The position numbers were made by a program, and so were the translations under genes. This document shows positions 1 to 12,500 of a DNA stretch of 64,000 nucleotides, piece after piece; positions within the stretch are counted from its first letter, which is position 1, and each line of letters opens with the position of its first letter. The DNA lies in contig JADGJC010000132.1 of assembly GCA_027596075.1 (NCBI GenBank), positions 1 to 64,000 of the forward strand, written 5' to 3'. This DNA comes from Rhizophlyctis rosea (Eukaryota; Chytridiomycota; Chytridiomycetes; Rhizophlyctidales; Rhizophlyctidaceae). The notes below the pieces were generated by a model. That model saw only the letters and a list, made by a program, of their open reading frames with translations. It made no database searches and was not told the DNA's origin.

Positions 1-3000
1 CTCCCCCTCCCCCACTCCCGCTCCCACTCCCACCACCCCCACCACCACCCCGATTCGCCCCAGCCTCATACTTCCCCTTCCTAACCGCCGCCAACTTATT
101 CCTAGCCCTCTCCAACTCCTTCTCCATCTTCAAAATATTCATCTGAGCCTCCATTTCCGCGACCCTCCCACTCGTCCCACTCCCACCCGCCACCTTCATC
201 AAGTTGCTGATTTGATCCGTGTCATCGAAGGCCATGTTCTCCTCCGCCGCCCGGACAAGGTTGTCTGTGGCGGTGGTGACGGCTTTGCCTGCTGCGCGGA
301 GACGAATTTGGCTTTGGGAGCTTGGGTCCGCTCGGACGGCCGCTGCGGAGAGGAGTTGGACTGTTGCTGCGTTGACGGCTCTGGCTGATACGATTACACG
401 TTCCCGTTGTACTTTGCCCTTTACCGCCATGCTAGCCGCCTCGCATAGATCTCCTGTTGCTGCGGCAACCATCTTGGCAGCACTAACAAGCCCATCACTC
501 CATGTCCCATCATTGAAGTACATTTGTTGATCCTTTGGCCCGCTCCGTCCCTTAGCCACAATTTCACGCTGCGTCCCAGTTGCCGACCGTACCAATGCCG
601 CCGTTGCAGCCGCAATAGCCTTGGCCGCTTCGTAAATCTGACCTTCGAAACTGAGATCCTCGTTTGCTTCTCGTGCACGCTCTGGTGGTGCCATGGCTGC
701 GAGTTTCCGGGCTGCGGCTTCGATGGCGTTCGCGGCGGCGAGCAACTCTCGTTCTGCGACGACGTTTGGATCGTTGGGGTCGACGTATCCCCCAGGGATC
801 AACATACCGGCTGCAGCAACGATGGCGTTGACAGATTGCGCAACGTCCTTTGCTCCCATTTGCACAGCAGCCTTGTTCTGCGGGGTGTTGCTCTCCTGCA
901 GGACCTTGATTCTACTCAGAAGGAACTTCACCGCCTCCGCCGCCTTTTGAACCGCAGCCGTCATCTGCGCCTTTTGTTCCTCCGGTGCCTTATCCGTGGC
1001 AGCTTTTGCGGCACGCACCAAGTCCGCAATCTGCTTCCTAATGGCATTGGACGCGGCAACCACCTCGTCCTGCTTCCCGCTGGACGACGCAACCAACGCA
1101 GCCGCAGCAGATGCCAACTGCTTCGCCAACCCAGCAACTTCATCCGGCAACGCCGTACCCTGAGCAGGCTCAGTATTGTGGAGTATCTTAATAGCATCAT
1201 CCACATCTTGAACGGCCCCATCCAAAGCTCTCGTCCCCCTCGATGCCTCATCCCCAAGCAATCTCGTAACCCGCACCAATTCCGCCAACGCCTGATATTG
1301 CACTTTCACCGACTCAGAGAGCTGATCCATTGACGGATCCCCATCAGGTCTTCCACAAGCATTGGCAGCGGCACCGATCAACCCCTGCAACGCCTCACTA
1401 ACGTTCTTCGCAGCTCCCAAAAGCTGTTGCTGCATGTGCTTATCACTACTTGTGATAGACGTCGCTCCCTTCCGAACAATCTCTTTCAAAGCCTCCAAAG
1501 AATTCACACTTGCAATTGCCGTGTTACCCAACTCGTCTTGCGTCCCCTGCACCGCAGCAATGAAACCTTTCACAACCTCCAATAGCGATTTAGCCGAACC
1601 CAGCATCTGGTCCTTATGCTTCGCAAAATTGTCCTTGCTATCCATAGGATCCAATTGCCCTGCACCAGCGAAGATCAACAATCCTTCCAAGTCTGCAATA
1701 CTGGAATCCATCATTGCCACCGCCTCCTGACACCGTTGCAGTCCCTTGGATCCCTCCTTAGCTACACTAATCAAACTAACAATCGTATTCGACACCTCCC
1801 TTGCGGCTTGGCTGAGTTTCACCCTACTCGCACTATCAGCAGCACTCTTCCCACTCGCCGCCCGCATCGCTTCAATCAACTTGATGCACGACCCACCCAT
1901 CTCCCGCATTCCGTCCTGCAATTTAGCCTTGATTTCCTCCGCTTCCGCCGCCCGTACCCCGTTACATCCCGTATCGCTGATCTTGACGTAAGTATCTCCA
2001 ATTTGCAACGCCATGGCACGGAATTGGGCAGGAGTTTTGGCCTTGCTAATGATTTCTCCGACGAGTTCAACGAACTGCTTGCCCAACGCTTCGATCTCGG
2101 CACCGTATACTTGGTATGCTTCTGGTACACGCTCTGGAATCTTGGTATCGAGTCCGGAAACCGTGACTTCGATCTTTTCCGTCGCTTTGAGGAATTCTTC
2201 GGAGCGGTCGCCGGAGCCTTCAAGGGTGGTGATGAGCTTCGTGGCAGCATCCCGTGTACGTTTCTTCGAGTCTTCAACTTTTTGGGTGGCTGTGGCATTT
2301 TTGGGATTGCCGCCGTTGGCTTTGGCGGCGTAAACGAAGGTGACGACGGCGTCTCCGAGTTCTTTGACTTGCTCTAGGATGTTCATTTGGGCTTGCATGT
2401 CCGTTAGGTTGGAGGCGATGGCGACTGAAGCAGTTGCAGTCTGAGACGAACGATGCAATTATTGAATACCGTTGTGGCATATGATCAAAGAGGAAGAAAC
2501 TCAAGCTCATACTCACTCTTTGCAAAGCAACCGGCAACTCTCCAACACTAGCCCCCAACTGCCCCGCATCCGTCCGAGAACTCTTCGCAATGACCTCACA
2601 CAAACTCGTCAACGCCCTAATACTATCCACCAACTGACTCTTCAACCCTCCAGGCTGTGGCTCCAAATTATTCGCAGTAGCTTCAACAATAGCCTCATCA
2701 ACCTTCGCAACAGACTCCACCAGCGTCACCAATGCCGCATCACATTCCTTCTGGCCAGGAGCACTGCTGGTAACAAGTGTCTGGAGTGTTTGCACGGAAT
2801 CCGTCAGTGCCCGCGTACCGACGCCGAGAAGCTGCACTGCGGCTTCGTCCTTCGGGTTACTGCAGACCATTTTGGCCGTACCGACCAGATCCTGGGCGGT
2901 GGAGATAACGCCTCGTGTGCCGTCGAGGATGGGGCCTTGACGAGTTAGGCCTTCTGTTCCGACTTTGGCTGCCGACCCACCGAATTCCGGACTCATTGCA

Positions 3001-6000
3001 AAGGCAACCAACTTGTCCACTGCATCGATGAGGGGCGCCGATGATTGCTCACAACCGCTCCTAGTTTCTTCACTTGGTTGCACCGCCAACCTCTTGATGT
3101 GCCCAACCAATGCACCGGTCTTGGTCGCAATGTCCTTGGCAGCCGTAATGAATGTCTGTCTCGCAACCGGTGCTACATCCGCACTGTTGCCAGCATTCTT
3201 GCAACTGGTGCAGAGGTTGGACGTGTGTTTTGCAATCATCCCAGCTTCTTCCAAAATCTGCTTCTGCACGTTGTTGGGGTCGACCAATCTCTTACACGCT
3301 TCCTTAATGTCGACACTGGCAAGGGAGAATCCAGTCTGGTCAATGACAGGAGGCCGGGACCACACAGTACTAGCATCGCTGATCCCAATCAAATGCGCAC
3401 ACCGCACGTTCGCCTCTGCAATGGCCAAAATCAGATTTGCGAGTTCCATCATCCCCTGTGCCATCTTCATCGGACTTCCGGCCTTAGCATCAGCAACCAT
3501 CGCAGTAGTAACGGTAGACAAGTTCTTCCCCTTTGTAACAGCTTTGTCCAACGAATCCGCATACCCCTCCTGATTCATTGTAGGATCGTTCACTGAGTCA
3601 CACTTCCCAGCCGCAACAACAAGCGTATGCAACGCGTTATTGCACTCCGTATGCCCAGGCGCGGAAGCGGAACAAACATCCAAAATCTTGTTCACCTCAT
3701 CCCCAATAGCCTTCACCGCATTCGCAAGCTGCAACTTGAATGTCGGATTGCTCGAATCAATCGCCGCGTTTCTCGTTGCACCCAACAACTTCTCCACATC
3801 CAACCCAACAGCGTCCAAAAGTCCGTCCAACTGTCCCTTGATAGCATCATCCCCACTCAAATCCGAAAACGCCCCAATCCCATCACAAAGCTTCGCCATA
3901 GCAGACTGGAACGTCGCCACACCCTCCTTCAACTCCGCCGGTGTCCCCTTCGCACCCCTCACAAGTGCATTAACCGCAACCGTCAATGTGGACGCCGCAA
4001 CCTGCAATTTACTCTGCGCCCCCTGATACGTCTCCCCCTCCAACGCTCCCCTACCCCCCGCAATATCCCTCTGCCCGGCCCGCACAGCCTGCATGTACCC
4101 CTGCACAACATCAAAACTCTCCGCCAAATCCCTCTGCCCCGGCAAAAGCCTATTCATCTCAGCAGTCGCCTCACTCAACGTCCTCATCGCCTCGCTAAAC
4201 TTCTTCTCCCGCGTAGGATCTTCCAAAGCCCCTTCAGCACACGCAATCAAAAACGCCAACACGTCCGCAATCTGCTTCGCAGCTTCCAAGTACCCGCGTC
4301 GAACGTCCATGTCGTCTTCCAGAGCTGCTAGAGCCATGCTGGAGAACGTCACGTTTTGCATAGCACCAACGGCGTCGGTAGCAGCGGTGCCGGCAACCCG
4401 TTCACTCCGCTGCGCAACACCACCCTGTAATTGTATGATGGTTTGTGCAAGACTCTTCAGACTCCCTATCAACTCCATCTGCGCCTGCTCGGCACTGAAA
4501 CCCTCCATCTCCGTCATGACTTCGACATTCACAAGCGACTCCTGAATATCATCTTGCAAAAGCTTCAACGCCTCCATCGCGTTCCGCAACTCCAACCCAG
4601 CAGTCGCTTCCTCCGCCATATAAATGGCTTTCTCCAAGCTCCTCAAATCGTCAGCATTTTGTTTCGCGGCGGTGAGGAGCGCAGTTTGCGCTACGGAATC
4701 TGCAGTTGTTGGTGCAGCGACTTTCGCGGCAGCCACGAGGGAGTTTCCAGGCGTGACGAGTTGTTTAGCGGCTTGGATGAGTTTCATTTGGGAGACTTGG
4801 TCTTCTGGGTTTGCGGTGGAGTTTTTGAGGGCGTTTACAACGGTGGGTGTGGATTCTGCGACGCGTTTGGCGGCGCCGTTTAGTTGGAGTTGGGAGGTTT
4901 GGTTTCTGTTGCTTTGGCCTACGGTTCGGGAGGCGGAGATGAGTTGGTTGGAACTTGTGACGGCGTCTTTGATGGCTTTGTTTAGTTTTTGGAAGGCGCG
5001 GGCTGCGAGTTGGGGGCCGGCGGCGATGTTTGCTGCTTCGTGGAGGGCGCTTACGGCGTTTTTTAACCTAGCTTGCGCGTGTGGGTCCGCCATGTTCTTT
5101 GCTGCATCTTTGGCGGACGCGACCATCTTGGTAGTTGCATCAGCCAACAATGTGGCAGCAGTCAAAAGCCGATCCCGCTCATCCTCATCACGAGTATCAC
5201 TCCCAATAGCCCGCAACATACTAACATACTGCGTCGACATAACCGTCAAATCCTTCGCACCAGTTGCAATGGTTTCCGCCGTGCTCATCTGTTCCAACAT
5301 AGCATCCAAACTAGTAATGAGAGAATCATACTGTCGATCAAGTGCCGTTTCCTCCCCTTCGGTACCCGCCCTCTTGGCCTTATCCAACAACTTCGCAATC
5401 GCCTCCTCAACCCTCCCTGCGGCCTCCTTCAACGCATTCATTAACCGTGCGTTGGGACTAGCACCCCCGCTTTCAATCACATCTCCCATCGCTTCCCGCA
5501 TGTACATGGCGGCTTCCGTCAACCGGTCAAAGCACGTGGTGTTGGTGATGGTGGGTGAGATGACGTTGACACAGGCCACAAGAGAAGGAGCCGTATCCGC
5601 CGCAGCCTTGGCATCAGCAACAAGCTGTTGTTGCCCAGCAGGGTCCTTGATCGTCGACGCTACATTCCGTGCAGCATTGACGAATTCCGCCATGGCCTTC
5701 GTAACCCCTTTTGCAAAGTCTGCCAATTCGTTTTGAGAATCTTCATTGACTTCGAGGCGGCCCATGAGGGAGAGGAGGTCTCCGGAGACTACTGCGAGCT
5801 GTTTTCCGGAGATGTAGAAGGTTTCCAGACCTTGGATTTGACCGACGCAAACGGGTCGGACGGCGTCTAAGGCGGCGGAAATGGCTTGTGCGACTGCTCG
5901 GCCGGCCTCGAGGAGTCTGTTTTGGTCGTCCTTGCTTTCCTGTAGACCAGCCAAGAGCTTGATGCCGTCCGCCAATTGAGCCAAGTTTGAGGTAATAGTC

Positions 6001-7913
6001 CCAATACTGCCCCCGATACTCTCATAATCCATCTCCTCCACATATCCGGTAGCCTGGTTCACCAATGACGCGCATGCAGCCAAATTGGATGCCACCATGC
6101 CGGAGACTTCCTCAGCATTGACATCAACAGTATGCTGCTTCCATTGCTGAGCTGCCGCGTCATTGCCCATGGGTGGCAACTTCGCCGCAACGTTCATATT
6201 CCCCGCCGCACTATTGACCATCGCATACCCATTGCTAATCCTCTGCATCAAGCTCTGCTGTGCCCCATTGATCTCCGCATTAGCCATACCCCCCATAGCA
6301 AAGCCCGGCGTCGCCTGTCCAAACTGCGCATAAGCAGGTTGCGCCCCTCCCCTCCCCCACCCACCCCTCTGCCCGTCCGCCACCATCCCCGAAACAGCCA
6401 TCCTCCCCTCCGTCGCCATGCCTCGTCCACCACTAACAATCCCAACATTCGTCGCCCGACTCGGCGCAACGTACTCCTCAACCGTAGCCTGCTCCTCCTC
6501 CTCAACCTCAACAACCTTCTCCGCCTCCTTCCTCTTCCTCAAAATAATATCAATATACCCAGCAATAAGCGCACTAATCTGCTCCCCCTCCGCCGTCTCA
6601 ACCGTATAATAGTCATTTGCATAATCCCCTAAATCCAATGTAAAACTATTCTTACTAGCTGCCCATCGCCTCAACTTTGTCAACTTCCACTCTTCTTTCA
6701 TCTCTTTCGTGTCGACGTCAAGACGGACGACGGATTGTTTCGTGACGCCGAGGAGGACGGGTTGGGTTTTGCCTTTACGTTTTGGGTTGGGTTCGTGGAC
6801 TAGGAAGAATGTTATACCGTAAGTTTTGAGGGAGCGGGAGAGTTGGACATAACGAAATTTTCCGTTGAGTTCGGTTAGGCCTTGGAGTTTGGCGTGTTCG
6901 GCGTAGATGCGTTTTTCGACTTCACGGGTTTTGCGGTATTCGGGGGGCACAAAGTTTTTAACTCTATTGTGGGGGTTGAGCCATGTTGATAGTGAGTGGA
7001 TGATTGCAAGAGCGCAGTGCCAACAGTTGCAAAATGTGATGAAATGAGAGAACATACTCTAGGAATCCCATCTTATGCTTGTCTGGCTCGTGATTTCCAT
7101 ATTGGATTTGCATCTGTATGGCGGCGAATTGACTTGCTTCTTCAGCCGTGCATGGGTGCTTTCCCGATACAATCATCTCTTTTGCCTGGTTAAACATCAG
7201 GTTCAACTGGACGGGGTCATTTCGGTCGATATTTTGGTCGGTGAAGAAAAACTTCTTTTTTAGAATGATGGCATCTACGTCGGTTAGACCCTGTTCTCGC
7301 AACGTGCGTTCTGGGTTGAGCCATCGGGCTACATTGGCAGTGCATGTTAGTGACCTAAATCACGAAAAGTCAACGAAGGTGCACCTACATTCATCTCCCG
7401 CAACCAATTCCTTCCCACCCTTGCTTTTGCTTGTTGCAGAGGGAGTAATGACTATTGCCGGATTCTCCGGCATGACCGAGTACTCCTCAGGATTGTGAAT
7501 TCCAATCTTTTCACAGATAATCTCCACCAATTGAGAAATAGGAGCACTATCATCAATCAAGACAGCCTTGATACTCTCATCCATCAACTTTACTCGTAAC
7601 ATGCGGTGCTTCTTCCGGTACTCAAGGGCGTCGCCTGATTTTAGGTCATAGTAATCTAATACTTTCGCAGGCATCAGCCATTTGCCCTCTTCTGGCCATA
7701 GTAGACCATGGTCTCCGCCAGATCCGTCCCCGAATTTGTCACGGATTTCGCGGCAGACTTCGTGGACGGACATGTCGCCGGTAAACTAATGGTATGCACA
7801 ATTGGTCAAGGTGAACGATTCCGCTGCTGTATCAATATCCATTTTGTACACACCTGCATGGTCTTGGTCAGCCCTTGGTCAACCAAGGTGATCTTTAATG
7901 ATAAATGCGACAT
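1..7913 (-). CDS. TLN: Talin (FERM head, helical rod, I/LWEQ actin-binding domain), 3' end outside window
   Basis: Homologue of talin, the large adaptor that couples membranes and adhesion receptors to F-actin. Five exons fit in phase: 7913-7854, 7785-7389, 7328-7058, 6963-2517 and 2440 to beyond base 1. The ATG at 7913 gives an F0 start beginning MSHLSLKITLV. Residues 1 to about 400 are the FERM head (motifs RTLREQGL, DPVQLNLMF, RSLKTYG, RRWAAS, IAGYIDIIL). An Ala-rich helical rod follows. The I/LWEQ (THATCH) domain begins near residue 2290, with the conserved stretch WSDGLVSAAKMVAAATGDL near 520-465. 2,538 residues are visible, close to the roughly 2,540 of vertebrate talin. The frame is still open at base 1 inside a Gly/Ser-rich run, so a further tail or domain lies outside. 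The 4.4-kb exon is unusually long for this window. The family assignment is essentially certain. Confidence 0.96.
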
Positions 7914-9588
7914 GGTGTACGAATTTTCCTCGAGTTGGGTATGAGTGGGTGGGAGAATATAGAATCGGGGGTATCAGCAGGAGGCCCTGTCCGGAAAAGA
8001 ACCGGTTGGTACCTCCCAAACGAGCTAGCACGGGTCCAAAGGGGTATATGAGAGACTGCCGAACAGAATGTCGACAAGGGAAGTTGTGCTGAACGTGCAG
8101 CGAAATGCCGTCTCGTAACGGGTGTCAGAGGAGGTGATATCCTTTTTCAGGGTAGTTGGGTTGTCTGTTCTGGGTGAGTTGCACTGCGCCACGGGACTAG
8201 AAAGGAGAGCCTGGAGAAGGCAGGAGGGGAGTGGGGCGGGGGGTCCGTCCGTCCCCAAGCTGGGCTTGACTGCCTTCTGGAAACTCACTCACTCTCACTC
8301 CAGTCAGTTCCAGTCGGAGGGTTCAAGTTCCAGTCTGGGGTGCGGTGCGGTGGCTTGGTTCTATCCGGACTTTGTTTATAAACAAACAGGACAGGGGACC
8401 TTTGGGGAGCAGAAGACTGGAAGAGATACAGGCGCTCGCAATGGTGCGCTGGTTCTTCTTCGCTTTCTTCGCACAAAGGTACTTGACGCACAGATATGGT
8501 TGTACTCCTCGCACGTACTAGTTTCGCTGATACCAATTGTTGAAAGGAGGACTATGTCGGATACGAACTTAGTTGGGAATATGGATACCGGTACCTGTAA
8601 ACTCTGTAAGAGAGGGTGCATACTAAGTATGCTATGCATCATGGAAGATCAAATGAGAGGGCACTCCGATCTGGCGAGTGTTCCAACCCTCCGGATTATG
8701 TAAGCACGGTGACACATTGTGATACAATGGATTGCAAGCCACGTGGGAATCAAGAAGGCTGAAGCATGCCAGTCACGCCACTCCCTTTCTGGTGGCGCAG
8801 TCGCATTCCTTCAGCGCCAGGGTCCAGGGGTCCTTCCTGTAAGCAATTCCCCAGGCCCACCCCCCCAAAGTGGCACACAGACATTGCATGCCACATGACG
8901 TTAACATCCCTGTGTAGGTGCCAAGTAATCCCCTAATCAGCATTTACACCCTTGTCCGCGCAATGCCATCGCATGCAACATGACACAATGGCCTCCAGTT
9001 AGAGCCGTATGGATCGCGATCTCCATGCAAAAATTCATGAGGCCTGGCCACCCATATTCGCAACATGAGGCCCGGCAAGCCTTTTGGAGGCCAATTCCAA
9101 GCGCCGGGTTTAAGATATTAGCGCAGTGATCTGCCCTGGTGCAGTTTGTTTGATCCAGGACCCCTATGATGTAATCCATAGAAGGGAATGTTCGTCAATA
9201 AAGTTTTTGAATAGCAAGTGAAGAGGGGGAGTATACCCGCGGCGACCTCCGATGCCGTTGAGGGTTGGAGGAAATACGAATTGTCGGACGTTTGTATGGC
9301 ATATTCTAACATAGAAAGTACCATGGGTGACATCTCATCTCTTTTCCGCTCGAAATGCGGCCGTGAGGGTAGGGCTCTCTGAATGGCGCTGAAGAACGCG
9401 AACGGCCATACTTGGTAAATTGAATCGAAGTTGCGCATCCGAAAGGATAAGCTTTTCTATAAATTTGGCTGGAATATCATTTCGCTTCCATCACACCAGC
9501 ATGAGCTCGCCATTAAATAACGCTCCTGGAACTTTCTTGTTCGGTCGACAATTTTTGAAACCTACTAATACGAACTCTGCGTGCAATC
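7914..9588. other. Intergenic, between talin and GPCR start codons
   Basis: Divergent 5' flank of talin (minus) and the GPCR gene (plus). Open frames here, including a 193-codon one at 8122-8703, have no recognisable domain and low-complexity content. A 16-bp perfect palindrome lies at 8371-8386. No RNA gene is seen. Confidence 0.6.
8371..8386. promoter_or_regulatory. Perfect 16-bp palindrome containing forkhead-like half sites
   Basis: The sequence TTTGTTTATAAACAAA equals its own reverse complement. Each half resembles the forkhead core (TGTTTA/TAAACA). It lies about 460 bp upstream of the talin ATG and 1.2 kb upstream of the GPCR ATG. A regulatory role is inference only. Confidence 0.25.
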
Positions 9589-12500
9589 ATGCTCTTCTGT
9601 ACCAAACATCTCGTGTTCTTCGCCTTGATAACCTTCGTCAGGGCGCAACAATGGATTTTGGCACACTATGACAACTACAACTGGGACGCCGATAAGGATG
9701 TTGTGGAATGCGGAAGTGGTTTGACTGGGCAAGACAACACAACAACTACTCCGTGAGTACACTGATTGGTATAATGACACATTGGCATGTACACCGGCCC
9801 CTTACCGCCGGGCAATCATAGGGGGGATTTTGGGACCAGTCCACCGACGGGATATTCGAATTTGAAGGTCACACATTGGTGGTCTGGTTCATCCTGGGGA
9901 GATGCAAGTAAGCTAGGCACGATGTGTTGGCGAAAAATATCAGGTCCTATTCAGGTATGTCCGCAGCTAACACCGACTGAGTAGTAGATTTCACAATTGA
10001 GTCCAATCCAATGTGATTCAGTATTACTCTTACCAAAGATATTTTTACTGTGTTCTATTTCTGCAAATTGAAGAGGTAAGGAGGGAAATGTGATCCATTG
10101 CTGACGATCGTGACTGACAGCCAGTACAGTCTGGGTACTCTTGGAATGCTTCAGATATCGACTTGCAGATGGTCAGCTCTGTTCCAGGTCATGATTGGTG
10201 GCAACGACCCGCACCGACATCGGGCATGTCGCAACAGTTTGCTATTGCCGACATTCCGGGTGTTCAGGTCAACACCATTGACGCGTGGACGCAGGTATTG
10301 TCGGCAGTCTTGACATCCTATTTCATTTCAGATGATAACGCGATTTGGAATCCAGTACATTGTGCCTTTGTCCGTATTTTCCGGAGGTTCTTACGATATG
10401 TTATACATCAAGTTTAATCAAGTTACTGCAAGTGAAGCTCTGGAGTTCTTGCAGGTTCTTGCAGGATGTATCATGGCTGACCCGGCCTCCAATGTACAAT
10501 TAACAGGCAACAGTCAATCCCAACCTTAAAGTTGCAGGCTTCTTCGGCGTGCAAGTGAGTAGACGCCTTGTTCCCTCTTTCAAGTCCGTAGTTCCTGACA
10601 TCCTTTGATGGTCTCCAGCCGGACGGAATGAATCGTTATCCCCCCCTTCCGTCCATACCGGCAGTGACGATCAATCAGTAAGATATTGAAGGGAAAACTT
10701 AACAAGAAGCATCAACCTGACTCATCATGTACCTCTGCAGAGCGTACAACTTCACCAACTACGGTCAGACGTACGAGCGTCCTGACAAAGGCACCACCGC
10801 GCAATTCCTGTGTCCATCCATACCGCCCAGTACCGCATTCCCAGATCTCGGTGACGTTTCCATCGTCGGATACAGAGAGTGCGTACAACGAACAGGCTGC
10901 TTGCAGCGCATTATTATACATACTCAAATAACTCTCCTAGGACGGACGTGGGGATTCCTGTCCCATTAGATTGGGCCCCTTCTGTGGAGATCAAAAACGG
11001 TGGTGCACAATGGCAAATCAACGCAATGTTTCACGTATGTATTCAGCATGAGCCGCGGATGATTCTTTTGCAATCATCTGACTGTTCTCCCGTAACACTA
11101 TTTAGTTCGGTCTCACTGTCGACTCGGATTACCTCCCACATCCTGGGTTGGTGCGTGCGATGCATAATGCCGATTATGTCGAGATCGGAAATGCAACTCT
11201 TGTTGGTAGGTTTGTACAGATGTTTGCAATTGCTTTGGGTGATGGTGAATTATTGGTGTAAACATTTCATCGATGGACTCAAATTCTGCAGGAAAGAACA
11301 ACACCTTGGTGGTTTGGATGCCGGAATTATCGGGAGACCAAACGCATGCCATTGCGGCCTATGCGTATTACGTCAAACACATGAGAGACAGCAATGGTCA
11401 AGACACGGTTGCCGTCCATATGCGGACGCGGCCCCCGGCGAGCAAGTTCGGAGAAGGTGGGTGATGCTTCAACTTTTACCAGTTTTACCTGTCAGCAACG
11501 TGATTTGTGTCTGAAGAACCCGTGCTTTGCAGCATATACATTCGTTCAGAAGTCGCCCATTAACTGTATGTCGGAAGCGCCTTTCTGGCAATGTCCAGGT
11601 ACTACTTGCTAGTCTGCCATTCATGTCGCTGCGTCTTTGCATGGGCTGACAGTCAACATACGTATGCAGACCACATTTTGTTCTATGACTACCAGCTGTC
11701 GTATTTGAGGACGGGCAAAGATATCCTGATGTCCTTAGATGACTTGGAACTAGCGGTATGACACATCTACGATGCCTTGACCACTTGCTCGAAGATCCAA
11801 ATGCTTACAAATCCCATCGCAGTATTTCAAACGAACAGGATTCAAGGCCAGCATGGAAGTGCGTGACAATCTGATGGTCCATCAAAACTAAAAGGCTCCC
11901 GACTCACCATAATCCCCTACAGATTCAGCCCATTCTTCAAAAGTATACCGTGTACGACGGTCAAAACTATGGTGATTTTCAACTGGAGGAAGTTGGAAAA
12001 ATTATCGACTAATTTGTTGTACATCAGCTATACCGTTCGCTCTGCAATTCAAAGCATGGATGGTCAATACCACGACGTTGACGGCCTGCGGACTGCAGCT
12101 TCCACCAGATGGTATCCGAAACATTGAATTGGGAAGAAGTCGTTTTCAGGCTCTATATTGACCACGATTCCATACAGATTCCGATGCCACTACAGCGTAT
12201 TGGGGCAAGACCTGGTGGAACAACCGGAACATTGACATGTTGAATCATTATTTGGATGTTATGTATGATCATGGCAAGTAACATGGGCGGGAGATTACTT
12301 CTTCCGTGTGTCAGCTTTGCTCATCCGGGCTTATGCACAGGGTTCTCCAACACCATGTTTTGGGCCAACGGATTCGGTGAAGATACCGAATTGATGACCT
12401 ACCTCGGTTCAGCTACGGCGGTAAGGGTCCCCAAATTGTAATTTGATGTGAGGGCTTTTCCCTTACACCTTATGTAGCGACCGTCTTGAGTGCTACTGGA

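Noticed and set aside
4624..5736. 370-codon plus-strand frame opposite talin
   Set aside because: Antisense shadow of the long talin exon; Ala/Ser-rich content follows from the complementary codons.
8122..8703. 193-codon open frame on plus
   Set aside because: No domain, biased low-complexity translation, and it lies in the divergent promoter region with no splice structure.
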